A stretch of 64,000 nucleotides of DNA from Aureimonas populi (lineage in GTDB: Bacteria > Pseudomonadota > Alphaproteobacteria > Rhizobiales > Rhizobiaceae): NCBI RefSeq assembly GCF_017815515.1, contig NZ_CP072611.1, positions 1,116,001 through 1,180,000 of the forward strand, given 5' to 3'. This document shows, piece by piece, positions 29,277 to 40,435 of the stretch. The notes beneath the pieces are model-generated. The model saw only the letters and a program-made list of their open reading frames with translations, was not told the DNA's origin and did not search any database. The position numbers and the translations under genes are program-made. Numbering within the stretch: position 1 is the first letter of the stretch; each line of letters opens with the position of its first letter.

Positions 29277-30437
29277 TCAGGCCGCCAGGCGTTTTTCCAC
29301 GATGCGGGCAAGCACCGAGGCGCCGATGGGGAGGATGGCGTCGTCGAGAACGAAGGCGGGGTTGTGCACGGGCACGTCGCCGCCGTGGCCCACCCAGCAA
29401 TAGGCGCCGGGCACGGCCTGCAGCATGTCGGCGAAGTCCTCCGAGCCGGTCACGGGCTTGCGCGCGGTCAGGACGCCGTCCGTGCCCACGATCTCGGCCG
29501 CGGCCTCCTGGAGATAGGCGGTCTGCTCCCCGGCATTGTCGAGGACGGTGAAGATCGGGCGCAGATCCACCGCGATCTCCACCTCGAAGCCGAGCGCCAT
29601 GCCTTCGGCGATCTTCTCGATGCGCTCGTGCATCAGGTCGCGCACGCCATCGTCGAAATAGCGCAGCGTCCCGCTCATCTTCGCCTCGGCGGGAATGACG
29701 TTGTACGCCGAGCCCGATTCGATGCGCGTGATGGACAGGACCGCCGGCTCCATCGGCGTCACGTTGCGGCTCACCACCGATTGCAGGTTCTGCGCCAGCA
29801 TGGTGGCGATCAGCACCGCGTCCTTCGAATTGTGCGGCTGCGCCCCGTGCGCGCCGCGCCCGCGGATATGGATGTCGAAGAAGGTCGCCCCGGCCATCGC
29901 CTTGCCGGGGAAGACGGCGACCTGGCCCAGCGCGTATTGCGGCGCGTTGTGCAGGCCGTAGACCTCGTCGCAGGGGAAGCGCTCGAACAGTCCGTCGGCC
30001 AGCATGGCGCGCGCGCCGCCGAGCCCTTCCTCGGCGGGCTGGAAGATGCACACGGCCGTGCCCGCGAAGTCGCGCGTCTCGGCGAGGTAACGCGCCGCGC
30101 CCAGAAGCATGGTGGTGTGCCCGTCATGCCCGCAGCCGTGGAAGCGGCCCGGCACGGTGGAGCGGTAGGGCAGGTTGGTCTCCTCGTCCATCGGCAGGGC
30201 GTCCATGTCGGCACGAAGGCCGATGCGCCGCGCGCCGGGGCGTTTGCCCTCGATCAGCGCGACGACGCCCGTGCCGCCCACGCCGCGATGGACGATGGCC
30301 CCCATCCCTTCCAGCGCTTCGGCCACGATGGCGCTGGTGCGGTGCTCCTCGAAGCCGATCTCGGGATGGGCGTGCAGATCGTGGCGGATGGCCTCCAGAT
30401 CCCTGGCGAAGGCTTCGATGCGCGGAAGAACGGTCAT
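29277..30437 (-). CDS. M20 family amidohydrolase (hippurate hydrolase / N-acyl amino acid amidohydrolase)
   Basis: A 386-residue metallo-amidohydrolase. Metal-site blocks are present: RHDLHAHPEIGFEE, LRADMDALPMDEE, HGCGHDGHTTMLLGAA (Cys and His ligands of the M20D group), EEGLGGARAM and the C-terminal GSEDFADMLQ. It cleaves N-acyl or N-aroyl amino acids to the free amino acid. ATG 30437 is used. The gene is the last of the minus operon starting at 37092 and lies 17 bp after the M81 peptidase gene, so both hydrolases probably act on the same import product. Confidence 0.92.
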   Translation of the reverse strand: MTVLPRIEAFARDLEAIRHDLHAHPEIGFEEHRTSAIVAEALEGMGAIVHRGVGGTGVVALIEGKRPGARRIGLRADMDALPMDEETNLPYRSTVPGRFHGCGHDGHTTMLLGAARYLAETRDFAGTAVCIFQPAEEGLGGARAMLADGLFERFPCDEVYGLHNAPQYALGQVAVFPGKAMAGATFFDIHIRGRGAHGAQPHNSKDAVLIATMLAQNLQSVVSRNVTPMEPAVLSITRIESGSAYNVIPAEAKMSGTLRYFDDGVRDLMHERIEKIAEGMALGFEVEIAVDLRPIFTVLDNAGEQTAYLQEAAAEIVGTDGVLTARKPVTGSEDFADMLQAVPGAYCWVGHGGDVPVHNPAFVLDDAILPIGASVLARIVEKRLAA

Positions 30438-30454
30438 GGGAAGGGTCCGGTTTG

Positions 30455-31959
30455 TCAGGCGGCGATGGCGCGCGGGGAAAGCCGCACGCCCTCCCGCAGA
30501 TGTCGAAAGGGCAGGCTGGCCGGGTCGAGCGGCATGGGGCCGGGCGCGGTGGCCACGAGGATCGCGCTCGCGATGGGTTCGAAATCGGCGCGGAAATGCA
30601 CCGAGGACTTCACGACGAGGATGCGCGCGCTCTCCGGCTCGATGCCCAGGAAGCGGAACATCTCGCGATCGGCCATCTGCGTCTTGTTCGAGGCCAGAAC
30701 GACCCGCACGCCGCCGATGCGAAGAGAGGCCGAGGGGCCGAGGCGATGGCGCGCCCCGCCGTAGAAGGGTCCCAGGGCAACGAGATGACCGTCCGACAGG
30801 GCCTCCACGGTGAAGGTGCCCTCGAAGGGCGTGTCGCCCGCAATGGCCGAAAGCCCGCCGAGAGCGAGCGTGACCGTGGCGCCGACGCCGGCCTCGTGGG
30901 CCTTTCGCGCCGCCTCGGGATCGACGATCAGGCCGATGGCGGCGTTCTGGGCGCCCGCCTCCACCAGCGCGCGCAGCATGCCGGTGGTGTCTGAATTGCC
31001 GCCCGCGCCGGGATTGTCCTGCGTGTCGGCGATCACCACGGGACCGCTTGCGCCTTCGGCCAGGCGCATCGCCTCGCGCACGGCGGCGAGCGGTTCGTAG
31101 GCCCGGCCCGCGAAGGCGGTTTCGGCATCGGCCACCGCCCCGCCGAGGCGGTCCGCCGCCGCATCGGCAGCATCCTGCGTCGCGCCGTAGGCGACGACGC
31201 TCGGGCCGCAATCGGCGAAGTCGGCGGCCGGAAAACCGGGCAGGAAGGAGAGGGAGGCGATATCGCCGCCCTCCATCTCCTCCAGGAGCGCATAGAGAGA
31301 GCGGCAGGGTTCGAAGCCCGTGCCTTGCCATGCGATGGGGATGAGGAAGGGAAGCTGGCGGAACGCCTTGGCGAAGCGCTGGCCGGTAAGCAGCCGCGCC
31401 ATCAGATTGGCCGCCCGCCGGCCCGTATCGGCCATGTCCACATGCGGATAGGTGCGGTAGGCGACGAGGCCGTCGGCCGCCTCCACCATGCGCCCGGTGA
31501 CGTTGCCGTGCAGGTCGAGGCTGGAGACCACCGGCACGTCGGGCCCGACAAGGGCGCGCACGCGCGAAAGGATCTCGCCCTCGCCGTCCGGCAGGTGCTC
31601 GGCCACCACCGCCCCGTGCAGGTCGAGATAGACGCCCTCCACCGGCAGGGCCGCCTCGAGCCGCTGGAGAAGGTCGGCCGCGATGCGCTCGAAGGCGTCC
31701 CGCGTGACATGGGCGGAGGGGCTGGCCGCGCACCACAGGAGCGGGGCGAGCCGCCAGCCCCGGCCCCTCGCTTCCTCGATGAAGCCGAAGGCGCCGACAT
31801 TGGTGTCGCGCACCGCCTCCACCAGCGCCTCGCCGGTGGCGAGCGCCGGCCAGCCGCCGCCGTGGAGGAAGGCTTCCATGCCGGCCTTGGTGGGCGCGAA
31901 GGTGTTGGTCTCGTGCAGGAAGCCGGCGATGGCGATCCGGGGGGCGATCGGCGGCGTCG

Positions 31960-31963
<4 letters not shown>
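30455..31963 (-). CDS. M81 family metallopeptidase (MlrC-like)
   Basis: A 502-residue MlrC-type protein. It has IAIAGFLHETNTFAPTKAG at the N-terminus, GVYLDLHGAVVAEHLPDGEG, SSLDLHGNVTGRM and ADTQDNPGAGGNSDTTGML (metal-site blocks), and a C-terminal half ending VATAPGPMPLDPASLPFRHL. It shares family blocks but is clearly diverged from the copy at 8113-9594. Start ATG 31963 overlaps the ATPase stop (ATGA). No signal peptide. It is probably a cytoplasmic peptidase/amidase for the compound imported by the third Dpp-type transporter. Confidence 0.9.
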
Positions 31964-33621
<1,658 letters not shown>

Positions 33622-33624
33622 GGC

Positions 33625-34494
33625 TCAGGCCCTCCGCAGTTTCATGCGCGGGTCGAGAAGATCGCGGATCTTGTCGCCCAGGATGTTGATGGACAGGATG
33701 CACAGCGACAGGATGAGGCCGGGCCAGAAGATCAGCGAGGGCTTGATCTGGAAGTAGAGCCGGCCCTCCGACATGATGTTGCCCCAGGAGGGCGTCTCCG
33801 TGCCGATGCCCGCGCCGAGGAAGGAGAGGATCGCCTCGGTGAGGATGGCGGAGGCCGCGATATAGGTGCCCTGGATGATGAGCGGCGCCAGCGTGTTCGG
33901 CATCAGGTGCCGCACCATGATGCGCGGCAGCGAGGTGCCCAGCGCGATGGCCGCCTCCACGTAAGGCTCCTCGCGCGCGGACAGCACCACGGAGCGCACG
34001 AGGCGCACGACGCGCGGCACCTCGGGGATGGTGATGGCGATCATCACGGTGAGGATCGAGGAACCGGCGAGCGCCACCACCGCGATGGCGAGGAGAATGC
34101 CGGGGATGGCCATCAGCCCGTCCATGACGCGCATCAGCACCGCGTCCAGCCAGCGGAAGAAGCCGGAGAGGAGCCCGAGCGGCAGGCCGATGAGAAGCGC
34201 GATGGCCGCCGTGCCGACGCCGACGAGGAGCGAGGTGCGCGCCCCGTAGAGGATGCGCGAGAAGATGTCGCGGCCATAGGCGTCGGTGCCCAGGAGATAG
34301 GCCTCGCTCGACGACTGGAGGCGGTTCGCCGGCGACATGGCCACGGGGTCGTGCGTGGCCAGCCAGGGCGCCAGCAGCGCGGCGAGGACGACCACGATCA
34401 GGACGATCGCGGCGAGCAGCGGGGCGAGGGAGCCCGACAGCTTCGGCAGCAGGCGCGACAGGGGCGTGCCGGGTGTGTTGGCGGCGAGACTCAT
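33625..34494 (-). CDS. Dpp/Opp-type ABC transporter permease (DppC-like)
   Basis: A 289-residue permease with N-terminal helix AAIVLIVVVLAALLAPWLA, the LGTDAYGRDIFSRILYG motif, and the EAA loop YVEAAIALGTSLPRIMVRHLM, ending DPRMKLRRA. Its ATG shares one base with the DppB stop (TGATG). Confidence 0.93.
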   Translation of the reverse strand: MSLAANTPGTPLSRLLPKLSGSLAPLLAAIVLIVVVLAALLAPWLATHDPVAMSPANRLQSSSEAYLLGTDAYGRDIFSRILYGARTSLLVGVGTAAIALLIGLPLGLLSGFFRWLDAVLMRVMDGLMAIPGILLAIAVVALAGSSILTVMIAITIPEVPRVVRLVRSVVLSAREEPYVEAAIALGTSLPRIMVRHLMPNTLAPLIIQGTYIAASAILTEAILSFLGAGIGTETPSWGNIMSEGRLYFQIKPSLIFWPGLILSLCILSINILGDKIRDLLDPRMKLRRA

Positions 34495-35435
34495 CAGTAA
34501 CGGATCCTCGGGTCCAGCGCGGCGTAGGAGAGGTCGATCAGGAGGTTGATGAGGACGTAGACGAAGCTCGTGAGCAGGATCAGCGCCTGGATGACGGGAT
34601 AGTCGCGCGCCAGGATCGCATCCACCGTGAGGCGCCCGAGGCCGGGAATGTTGAAGACGCTTTCGGTGACGACGACGCCCGAGATCATCAGCGCGAAGCC
34701 CGTTCCGATCACGGTGAGGATGGGCACCGCCGCGTTTCGCAGCGCGTGGCGGAAGAGCACCACGCGCTCCGGCAGGCCCTTGGCGTGGGCCGTCCTCACA
34801 TAGTCCTCCCCCAGGACGTCGAGCATGGCCGCGCGCGTCATGCGCGCGATCAGCGCGACATAGATGGAGGAGAGGGTGAAGGCCGGCAGGACGATGGTGC
34901 GCAGGAACGGCACCGGCCCCTCGGAGATGGGGCGAAAGCCCTGCACCGGCAGCCAGCGCAGCTCGTTGGCGAAGAGCTGGATCAGGAGATAGCCGACCAC
35001 GAAGACCGGCACGGAGAAGCCGAGGACGGTGGCGGCGGAGACGAAATTGTCGAGCAGCCCGCCATGGCGCCAGGCGGCGAGGACGCCGAGCGGCACGGCG
35101 ATGACCACGGTGAGGATGATGGAGGTGACGGCCAGCGAGATCGTCGGCTCCAGCCGCTGCTGGATCAGCGTCGAGACCGGCGTGCGCGAGATGAGCGAGG
35201 TGCCCAGATCGCCCGACAGGAACTGCCCGATCCAGGTGAAGAACTGCACCACCAGGGGCTCGTCGAGCCCCAGCCGGGCGCGGATGTCGGCGAGCTGCTG
35301 GGGGGTGGCCATGTCGCCGGCGATGATCGCCGCCGGGTCGCCGCCCGCAAGCCGCAGGAGCGCGAACACGAAGACCGCGACGACGAGGAGAACGGGGATG
35401 GCCGCCACGAGACGGCGCAGAACATAGGCGATCAT
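34494..35435 (-). CDS. Dpp/Opp-type ABC transporter permease (DppB-like)
   Basis: A 313-residue permease starting MIAYVLRRLVAAIPVLLVV. ATG 35444 three codons earlier is also possible. DppB marks: RLAGGDPAAIIAGD, IRARLGLDEPLVVQFF, and the EAA loop YVRTAHAKGLPERVVLFRHAL. It lies 64 bp after the binding-protein gene. Confidence 0.93.
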   Translation of the reverse strand: MIAYVLRRLVAAIPVLLVVAVFVFALLRLAGGDPAAIIAGDMATPQQLADIRARLGLDEPLVVQFFTWIGQFLSGDLGTSLISRTPVSTLIQQRLEPTISLAVTSIILTVVIAVPLGVLAAWRHGGLLDNFVSAATVLGFSVPVFVVGYLLIQLFANELRWLPVQGFRPISEGPVPFLRTIVLPAFTLSSIYVALIARMTRAAMLDVLGEDYVRTAHAKGLPERVVLFRHALRNAAVPILTVIGTGFALMISGVVVTESVFNIPGLGRLTVDAILARDYPVIQALILLTSFVYVLINLLIDLSYAALDPRIRY

Positions 35436-35499
35436 CGTCTGCATCCAGGTGAGGGAAGGGCGGGCGCCTGTCGCGCCCGCCGGGAGCGGCCGGAGCCGG

Positions 35500-37092
35500 C
35501 TACTGCGACTTCGTGAGGTTCCAGAAGACCGGCGCGGGCGAGGGAAGGACGTTGCCGATGGCGCTTGTCCAGGCACTCGGGGAGCGGTACTCGCCGAGCG
35601 GAACGTAGATGACGTTCTCCAGCGCGTGGGTCTGGATGCGCGTGGCGATTTCCAGGCGCGCCTCGTCCGTCTCGGCCGCGGCGAACTCCCGGCGCATGTC
35701 GTCCAGCGCCGCGTCGTCCGGCCAGCCGAACCAGCCGTCCTCGCGCCCCGCCCCGCCCAGCATCGGGTTGACCACCGGGTTCCAGATCTCGGGGACCACC
35801 CAGTTGGTGAAGAACATGTTCCAGCCGCCGTTCGCCGGCAGCTCCTGGCTGGCGCGGCGCGTCACCACGCTCTGCCAGTCCATCGGCTGCATGTCGACGT
35901 TGAAGCCGGCCGCGCGCAGCGACTGGGCGGCGACGACGGGCTGGGCCGAGACCGTCGCCACGTCCGTGGGCTGGAGAAGCACCACGGGCGTGCCGTCATA
36001 TCCGGCCTCCTCCAGCATCGCGCGCGCCCGCTCCGTGTCGCCCGAGGCGATGAGCGACGGGTCTGGCTCGGTGGCCAGCGGCGTGCCGCAGCCGTAGAAG
36101 GAGCCGCAGACATTGTAGTAATCGGGATTGCCGATGAAGGCCGCCAGCGTCTCCTCCTGGCTGAGCGCGGTGAGCGCGGCGCGGCGGATCGCCGGATCGT
36201 CGAAGGGCGGATGGAGGAAGTTCATCCGCCCCATGGTCTGCCCGCCCAGTTCGTTGACCACGGAGACGGTCAGCTCGGGATTGGTCTCCAGGATGGGCAG
36301 GAGGTCGAGGGGGACCTGCTCGATGAAGTCGATCTCCCCGCCCATCAGCGCGTTCATGGAGGTCTGCGCGTCGGGCATCGCCACCCAGACGACGCGGTCC
36401 ACGTTCACCACCTTGCCGCCGGCGGTCCAGCTCGCCGGCTCCTCGCGCGGCACATACGCCTCGAACTTCTCGTAGACGGCCTGCACGCCCGGCTGGAACT
36501 CGTCCACCATGAAGCGGAAGGGGCCGGAGCCGACATGTTCCTCGATGGCCTCGCTCGCGGGCGTGGCGGCGATGCGCGCGGGCATCATGAAGGCGGGCAC
36601 GGACGAGGGCTTGGCCAGAAGCTCGGCCACATAGGTGAAGGGCTCGGAAAGCGTCAGGACGATCACGTCGTCGCCCTCGGCCTCCAGGCTCTGCGTGTGC
36701 TCCATCAGCATCTGCCCGCCGAGGTCGCGCTCCGCCCACCGCTCCAGCGACGCGACGCAGTCGGCGGCGGTGACCGGCGTGCCGTCATGCCAGGTCAGGC
36801 CCTCGCGCAGGGTGAAGCGATAGACGAGGCCGTCCTCGGAGACCTCCCATTCGGCCATCTGCGGCTGCGGCTGGTAGTTCTCGTCCATGCCCAGCAGCGT
36901 GTCGTAGATCATGTAGCCATGGTTCCGCGTGATGTGCGCGGTGGTGATGATCGGGTCGAGGATGCGGATGGCCGAATGCATGACCGCGCGCACCTCCTGC
37001 GCGCCCGCCGGCTGGATGCCGGCGAAGGGCAGCAGGGCCGCGAGCGCGCCGGCGGCGAGGAGAGCGCGACGGAAGTTGGGGGCGACGGGCAT
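35500..37092 (-). CDS. Dpp/Opp-type periplasmic solute-binding protein (family 5)
   Basis: A 530-residue exported binding protein. The signal peptide has an Arg-rich start (PNFRRALLAAGALAALL) and ends at PAGA. Mature segments AVMHSAIRILDPIITTAHI, ITRNHGYMIYDTLLGMDEN and RMNFLHPPFDDPAIRRAAL mark it as a close paralogue of the orphan binding protein at 26563-28152. First gene of the operon running to 29277, divergent from an IclR gene. Confidence 0.93.
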   Translation of the reverse strand: MPVAPNFRRALLAAGALAALLPFAGIQPAGAQEVRAVMHSAIRILDPIITTAHITRNHGYMIYDTLLGMDENYQPQPQMAEWEVSEDGLVYRFTLREGLTWHDGTPVTAADCVASLERWAERDLGGQMLMEHTQSLEAEGDDVIVLTLSEPFTYVAELLAKPSSVPAFMMPARIAATPASEAIEEHVGSGPFRFMVDEFQPGVQAVYEKFEAYVPREEPASWTAGGKVVNVDRVVWVAMPDAQTSMNALMGGEIDFIEQVPLDLLPILETNPELTVSVVNELGGQTMGRMNFLHPPFDDPAIRRAALTALSQEETLAAFIGNPDYYNVCGSFYGCGTPLATEPDPSLIASGDTERARAMLEEAGYDGTPVVLLQPTDVATVSAQPVVAAQSLRAAGFNVDMQPMDWQSVVTRRASQELPANGGWNMFFTNWVVPEIWNPVVNPMLGGAGREDGWFGWPDDAALDDMRREFAAAETDEARLEIATRIQTHALENVIYVPLGEYRSPSAWTSAIGNVLPSPAPVFWNLTKSQ

Positions 37093-37157
37093 TGAAGGGC
37101 TCTCCGGTTTTCGGGTGGCGGACGCAGGTTGCATCCGCTTCCCTGAGGGTCCATAGT

Positions 37158-37174
37158 GTATCGCAATACGATAC
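37158..37174. promoter_or_regulatory. Operator-like palindrome GTATCG-N5-CGATAC
   Basis: A 17-bp inverted repeat with perfect 6-bp arms in the AT-richer gap between the divergent binding-protein operon (start 37092) and the IclR gene (start 37260). A second small repeat, TCTCT-TG-AGAGA, lies at 37226-37237 just before the IclR start. IclR proteins typically bind such palindromes in their own divergent promoter. Assignment is inferred. Confidence 0.6.
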
Positions 37175-37259
37175 GAGAGGTCGCATAATGCATCGATCCT
37201 CATGCATGTCCAAATCGACGTCAAGTCTCTTGAGAGATTAAAAAACAGGCAGTCTGCCC

Positions 37260-38048
37260 ATGGCGGAGGATGAAGCGGGCGAGAGCGCGACGGGCGCGCC
37301 CCTGGCGGGGCGACTCTTCGTCTCCTCGCTGGAGAAGGCGATGCGCGTTCTGGCGGCCTTCGGGGAGGAGCGGCCGGAGATGGCCCTGCGCGATTTGTCG
37401 GAGGCTGCGGGGTTGGACAAAAGCGCCACGCAGCGTTTTGCGGCGACCTTCCACCAGCTCGGCTATCTGGAGAAGGACAGGGTGACGCGCCGCTTCCGCC
37501 CTTCGGTGCGCTTCATGGAACTGGCCAACGCCTATCTGTGGGCCGACCCCATGGTGCGCTCGGCCATGCCGCGGCTGATCGACCTGCACCAGTCGCTGGG
37601 CGAGACGGTCAATCTCGCCCGGCTCGACGGGCAGGACATCGTCTACCTGGTGCGCCTGCCGAGCGCGCGCACGAGCTTTCCCGCGATGATTCCCGGGCGG
37701 CGCGTGCCCGCGCTCAATACGGCGAGCGGCTGCGTCATGCTGGGCTGCCGCGCCCCGGGCGAGCGGGCCAGCGCGGTCGCTTCATGGCGGGTTCGCCGCT
37801 TCACCTCCCTCACTCTGATGGACCGCGCGCTGCTGGCCGAGCGCGTGGAGCGCGCCTCGCGCGAGCGCGTCGCCGTCACCGTCAACCAGCTCATGCTCAA
37901 CGAGGTGAGCGCCGCGGTGCCGCTCCAGGCGCCCGATGGCGGCCTCTACGCCGTGCACTGCTCGCTCTCGGGAACGCTGTGGACCGAGGAGCGCGCGCGC
38001 GCCGAGATCATCCCGCATCTGCAGGATGTCGCCAACGCGCTCGCCTGA
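37260..38048 (+). CDS. IclR family transcriptional regulator
   Basis: A 262-residue IclR protein. The winged HTH covers about residues 20-85 (SLEKAMRVLAAFGEER, MALRDLSEAAGLDKSATQRF), and the effector domain covers the rest (SLGETVNLARLDGQDIVYL, ALNTASGCVMLG). Divergent from the third importer operon, which it probably controls. It converges on the LysR gene only 17 bp away. Confidence 0.93.
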   Translation: MAEDEAGESATGAPLAGRLFVSSLEKAMRVLAAFGEERPEMALRDLSEAAGLDKSATQRFAATFHQLGYLEKDRVTRRFRPSVRFMELANAYLWADPMVRSAMPRLIDLHQSLGETVNLARLDGQDIVYLVRLPSARTSFPAMIPGRRVPALNTASGCVMLGCRAPGERASAVASWRVRRFTSLTLMDRALLAERVERASRERVAVTVNQLMLNEVSAAVPLQAPDGGLYAVHCSLSGTLWTEERARAEIIPHLQDVANALA

Positions 38049-38065
38049 GGGCCGGGGCGGCTCTT

Positions 38066-38974
38066 CTAGAGCGCGCCCTGCTGCCCCTTGTCCACGAGCA
38101 CGTCCACCACATGGCGAACGCGCGCCAGGAGGTGGCGCGTCTCGGGCCAAAGGGCGTAGATGCCGACGGGCGCCGTGCCGTAGGCGGGAAGGACCTCGAC
38201 CAGCCTGCCTTCCGCCAGCGCCCGGGCCACGAGGGACAGCGGCATCTGGGCGATGCCCAGCCCCGCGATCGCGGCCTCCACCATCGCCGCCCCGTCGCCG
38301 ATCTCGTGCGTGGGAAGCACGCTCAGGCGCTCAGCCGGCCTGTCGCCGCGCGCGATCCGATAGCCGATCGGCGCATCGCGGCGAACCACGGTGATGCAGT
38401 CGTGCTGGTGAAGCTCCTCCGGCGTCGCGGGAGCGCCCCGGCGCGCGATGTAGTCGGGGGCGGCGACGAGAGGCGCGCGCTGCTCGGCCAGCTTTCGGCT
38501 GATGAGGCCCGCCGTGTCTGGCGTCTCGCCGAACCGGATCACCAGATCGACGCGCTCCTCGATCGGGTCGATGATCCGGTCCGCGAAGGACAGCGAGAGG
38601 TGCAGGCCGGGATGCTCCCGCGTGATCTCGACCAGGACGGGCAGCAGCACCTGGCGCCCCCAGGCCGCCGGCGCATCGATGCGCAGGCGCCCGGAGATAT
38701 CGTGGTTGCCGCTCGACAGGAAGGTTTCCGCCGCGCCGATCTCCTCCAGCGCGCGGCGTGCGACGGCCAGATAGGCCTCGCCGTCCGCCGTCAGCACCAG
38801 CCTGCGGGTGCTGCGGTGGATCAGCTTGGCGCCGAGCCGGGCCTCCAGCCGGCTCACGCTCTTGCCCACCGCCGACTTGGTCACGCCCAGCGTCCGCGCC
38901 GCCTCGGTGAAGTTCATGTGCCGCGCGGTTTCCACGAAGGCCTGCACGCCGGCGAGATTGTCCATCTGCGCCAT
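38066..38974 (-). CDS. LysR family transcriptional regulator
   Basis: A LysR protein of 302 residues from ATG 38974. ATG 38965, three codons later, and GTG 38992 are alternatives. HTH: FVETARHMNFTEAARTLGVTKSAVGKSVSRLE. The effector domain follows, with the LTADGEAYLAVARR linker typical of the CrgA/DmlR-like group. It is divergent from the tautomerase-hydrolase-dehydrogenase set starting at 39121, which is its likely target. A GTGA-AG-TCAC palindrome lies at 38994-39003 in the shared gap. Confidence 0.92.
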   Translation of the reverse strand: MAQMDNLAGVQAFVETARHMNFTEAARTLGVTKSAVGKSVSRLEARLGAKLIHRSTRRLVLTADGEAYLAVARRALEEIGAAETFLSSGNHDISGRLRIDAPAAWGRQVLLPVLVEITREHPGLHLSLSFADRIIDPIEERVDLVIRFGETPDTAGLISRKLAEQRAPLVAAPDYIARRGAPATPEELHQHDCITVVRRDAPIGYRIARGDRPAERLSVLPTHEIGDGAAMVEAAIAGLGIAQMPLSLVARALAEGRLVEVLPAYGTAPVGIYALWPETRHLLARVRHVVDVLVDKGQQGAL

Positions 38975-39120
38975 TGTAGAAAATCGCTCCACTGTGAAGT
39001 CACCAAAGGCGCATTATACGTTCTGGATGACACGCCTATCTAGTGGACCGCAAGCCTCGCCGCGTCGTCATGGGACGGCGGACGGGCCTGCCGCCTGTTT
39101 GGAAAAGGGAAGGGATCGTC

Positions 39121-39300
39121 ATGCCCATGGTGCGCGTTAGCTGGTTCGAAGGCAAGTCCGCCGAGGAAAAGCAGAAGGTCGCCGAGGAGATCACCGAGAG
39201 CATCGTGCGGAACACGAAGACCGATGCGAGCTATATCTACGTGATCTTCGAGGACGTGAAGCCGTCCGACTGGGCCGGTGGCGGCAAGCTGTACGGCTGA
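39121..39300 (+). CDS. 4-oxalocrotonate tautomerase family protein
   Basis: A 59-residue tautomerase-superfamily protein. The N-terminal Met-Pro exposes the catalytic Pro-1 after Met removal, and GGGKLYG forms the C-terminal part. Compared with classical 4-OT, the Arg-11 position (EGRSDEQK) is Lys here (EGKSAEEK), and the Arg-39 position lies in SYIYVIFED, with no Arg. So the substrate is probably not 4-oxalocrotonate itself. ATG 39121 has a strong GGAAGGGA site. An earlier in-frame ATG (39043) would bury Pro-1 and is rejected. Confidence 0.88.
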   Translation: MPMVRVSWFEGKSAEEKQKVAEEITESIVRNTKTDASYIYVIFEDVKPSDWAGGGKLYG

Positions 39301-39314
39301 CGCTATCAGCTTCG

Positions 39315-39371
39315 ACGTCCGCGAAGCCGGACGTTTCCGCTTTTCGAGGCCGGCGGCCTTCGCTGCCGGCC
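39315..39371 (+). terminator. Two tandem hairpins between tautomerase and hydrolase genes
   Basis: First stem ACGTCCG/CGGACGT (39315-39321 with 39328-39334), second stem GGCCGGC/GCCGGCC (39348-39354 with 39365-39371), separated by a TTTCCGCTTTTCG stretch. They would at least weaken read-through from the tautomerase gene into the hydrolase gene. Confidence 0.5.
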
Positions 39372-39402
39372 GATGGACGAATGAAAGCCGAGGACCGACC
39401 CC

Positions 39403-40392
39403 ATGAAGCGCCGCGTCATCTCTGCCCTGATCTCGCTGCCCCTGCTCGCGACCTCGGCCCTCGCCGGGCCGGCCGTCGAGGTGCTAGGCACGGATTACAC
39501 CTTCGCGAACCGCATCGAGGGCATGCCCGAGAAGCTGTCGGACTTCACCGGCTTGCAGATCAACGACTTCACCACCAATGACGGCGTGCGGCTGAGCTAC
39601 TGGGAGGCGGGAAGCGGCGAGCCCATCGTCTTCGTCCCCGCCTTCGGGGCCAATGGGGCGGAGCTGATCAACCAGTTGTGGCTCCTGTCGCAGACCCATC
39701 ACGTCTACGTCCTCGACCCGCGCAACCAGGGCCTCTCGGAAGAGACGCCCAAGGGCGCGCGGATCGCGCGCTATTCCATGGACCTGAACGAGTTCCTCGA
39801 CCATGCCGGCCTGGAGAAGACCGTGCTGGCCGGCTGGTCCATGGGAGTCGCGGTCATCTGGGGCTATATCGACCTGTTCGGGACGGACCGGATCTCCAAG
39901 GCGGTCTTCGTCGACCAGCCCGTGTCGATCTACACCCACGCGGACTGGTCCGAGGAGGAGCGGCTGGATGCCGGCGGCATGACCACCTCGCCCGAGCGGA
40001 TGATCGCCGCCTTCCAGGGCGCGCCGACCAACCAGCAGGTGGTCGACATGAAGGTCGTGCATCGCTCGCAGATGCTGGACTCGCCCTACGCCCAGAATGC
40101 GGCCGGCCTGACCGAGGCGGTGATCGACGTGGACCCCGCCTCCACCATGCGCGTCCTGTTCGACCACGTGACGAACGACTGGCGGGACGTGATCCGCAAC
40201 AAGCTCGACATACCCGTGGCCGTCTTCTCGGGCGAGGAGAGCAACAACCTGCCGAGCCAGGCCTGGATCGCCGAGACCGTGCCGGACGGGCGCCTCTACA
40301 GCTACACCAGCGAGGAGGAGGGCGACCACTTCCTGATGCAGAAGAACCCCGTGAAGTTCGTGGCGGACCTGCGTTCGTTCCTGGCGCAGTAG
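39403..40392 (+). CDS. Exported alpha/beta hydrolase
   Basis: A 329-residue alpha/beta-hydrolase-fold protein with an N-terminal signal peptide (MKRRVISALISLPLLATSALA), so it acts in the periplasm. The nucleophile elbow is GWSMG with Ser146, the catalytic His is about residue 309 (EEGDHF), and the acid is probably the Asp in ESLDFDE-like position after strand 6 (not certain here). DPRNQGLSEETP matches the DxRGxGxS loop of epoxide hydrolases, haloperoxidases and lactonases. Substrate unknown. Confidence 0.88.
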   Translation: MKRRVISALISLPLLATSALAGPAVEVLGTDYTFANRIEGMPEKLSDFTGLQINDFTTNDGVRLSYWEAGSGEPIVFVPAFGANGAELINQLWLLSQTHHVYVLDPRNQGLSEETPKGARIARYSMDLNEFLDHAGLEKTVLAGWSMGVAVIWGYIDLFGTDRISKAVFVDQPVSIYTHADWSEEERLDAGGMTTSPERMIAAFQGAPTNQQVVDMKVVHRSQMLDSPYAQNAAGLTEAVIDVDPASTMRVLFDHVTNDWRDVIRNKLDIPVAVFSGEESNNLPSQAWIAETVPDGRLYSYTSEEEGDHFLMQKNPVKFVADLRSFLAQ

Positions 40393-40435
40393 CCCCGTGG
40401 CGAACGGTCCGGATGAAACACCGCAGGGAGCGGCC

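Noticed and set aside
28329..30764. Long + strand frame across LysR and M20 genes (811 codons)
   Set aside because: Overlaps the LysR gene in another frame and runs antisense to the M20 gene. No family motifs.
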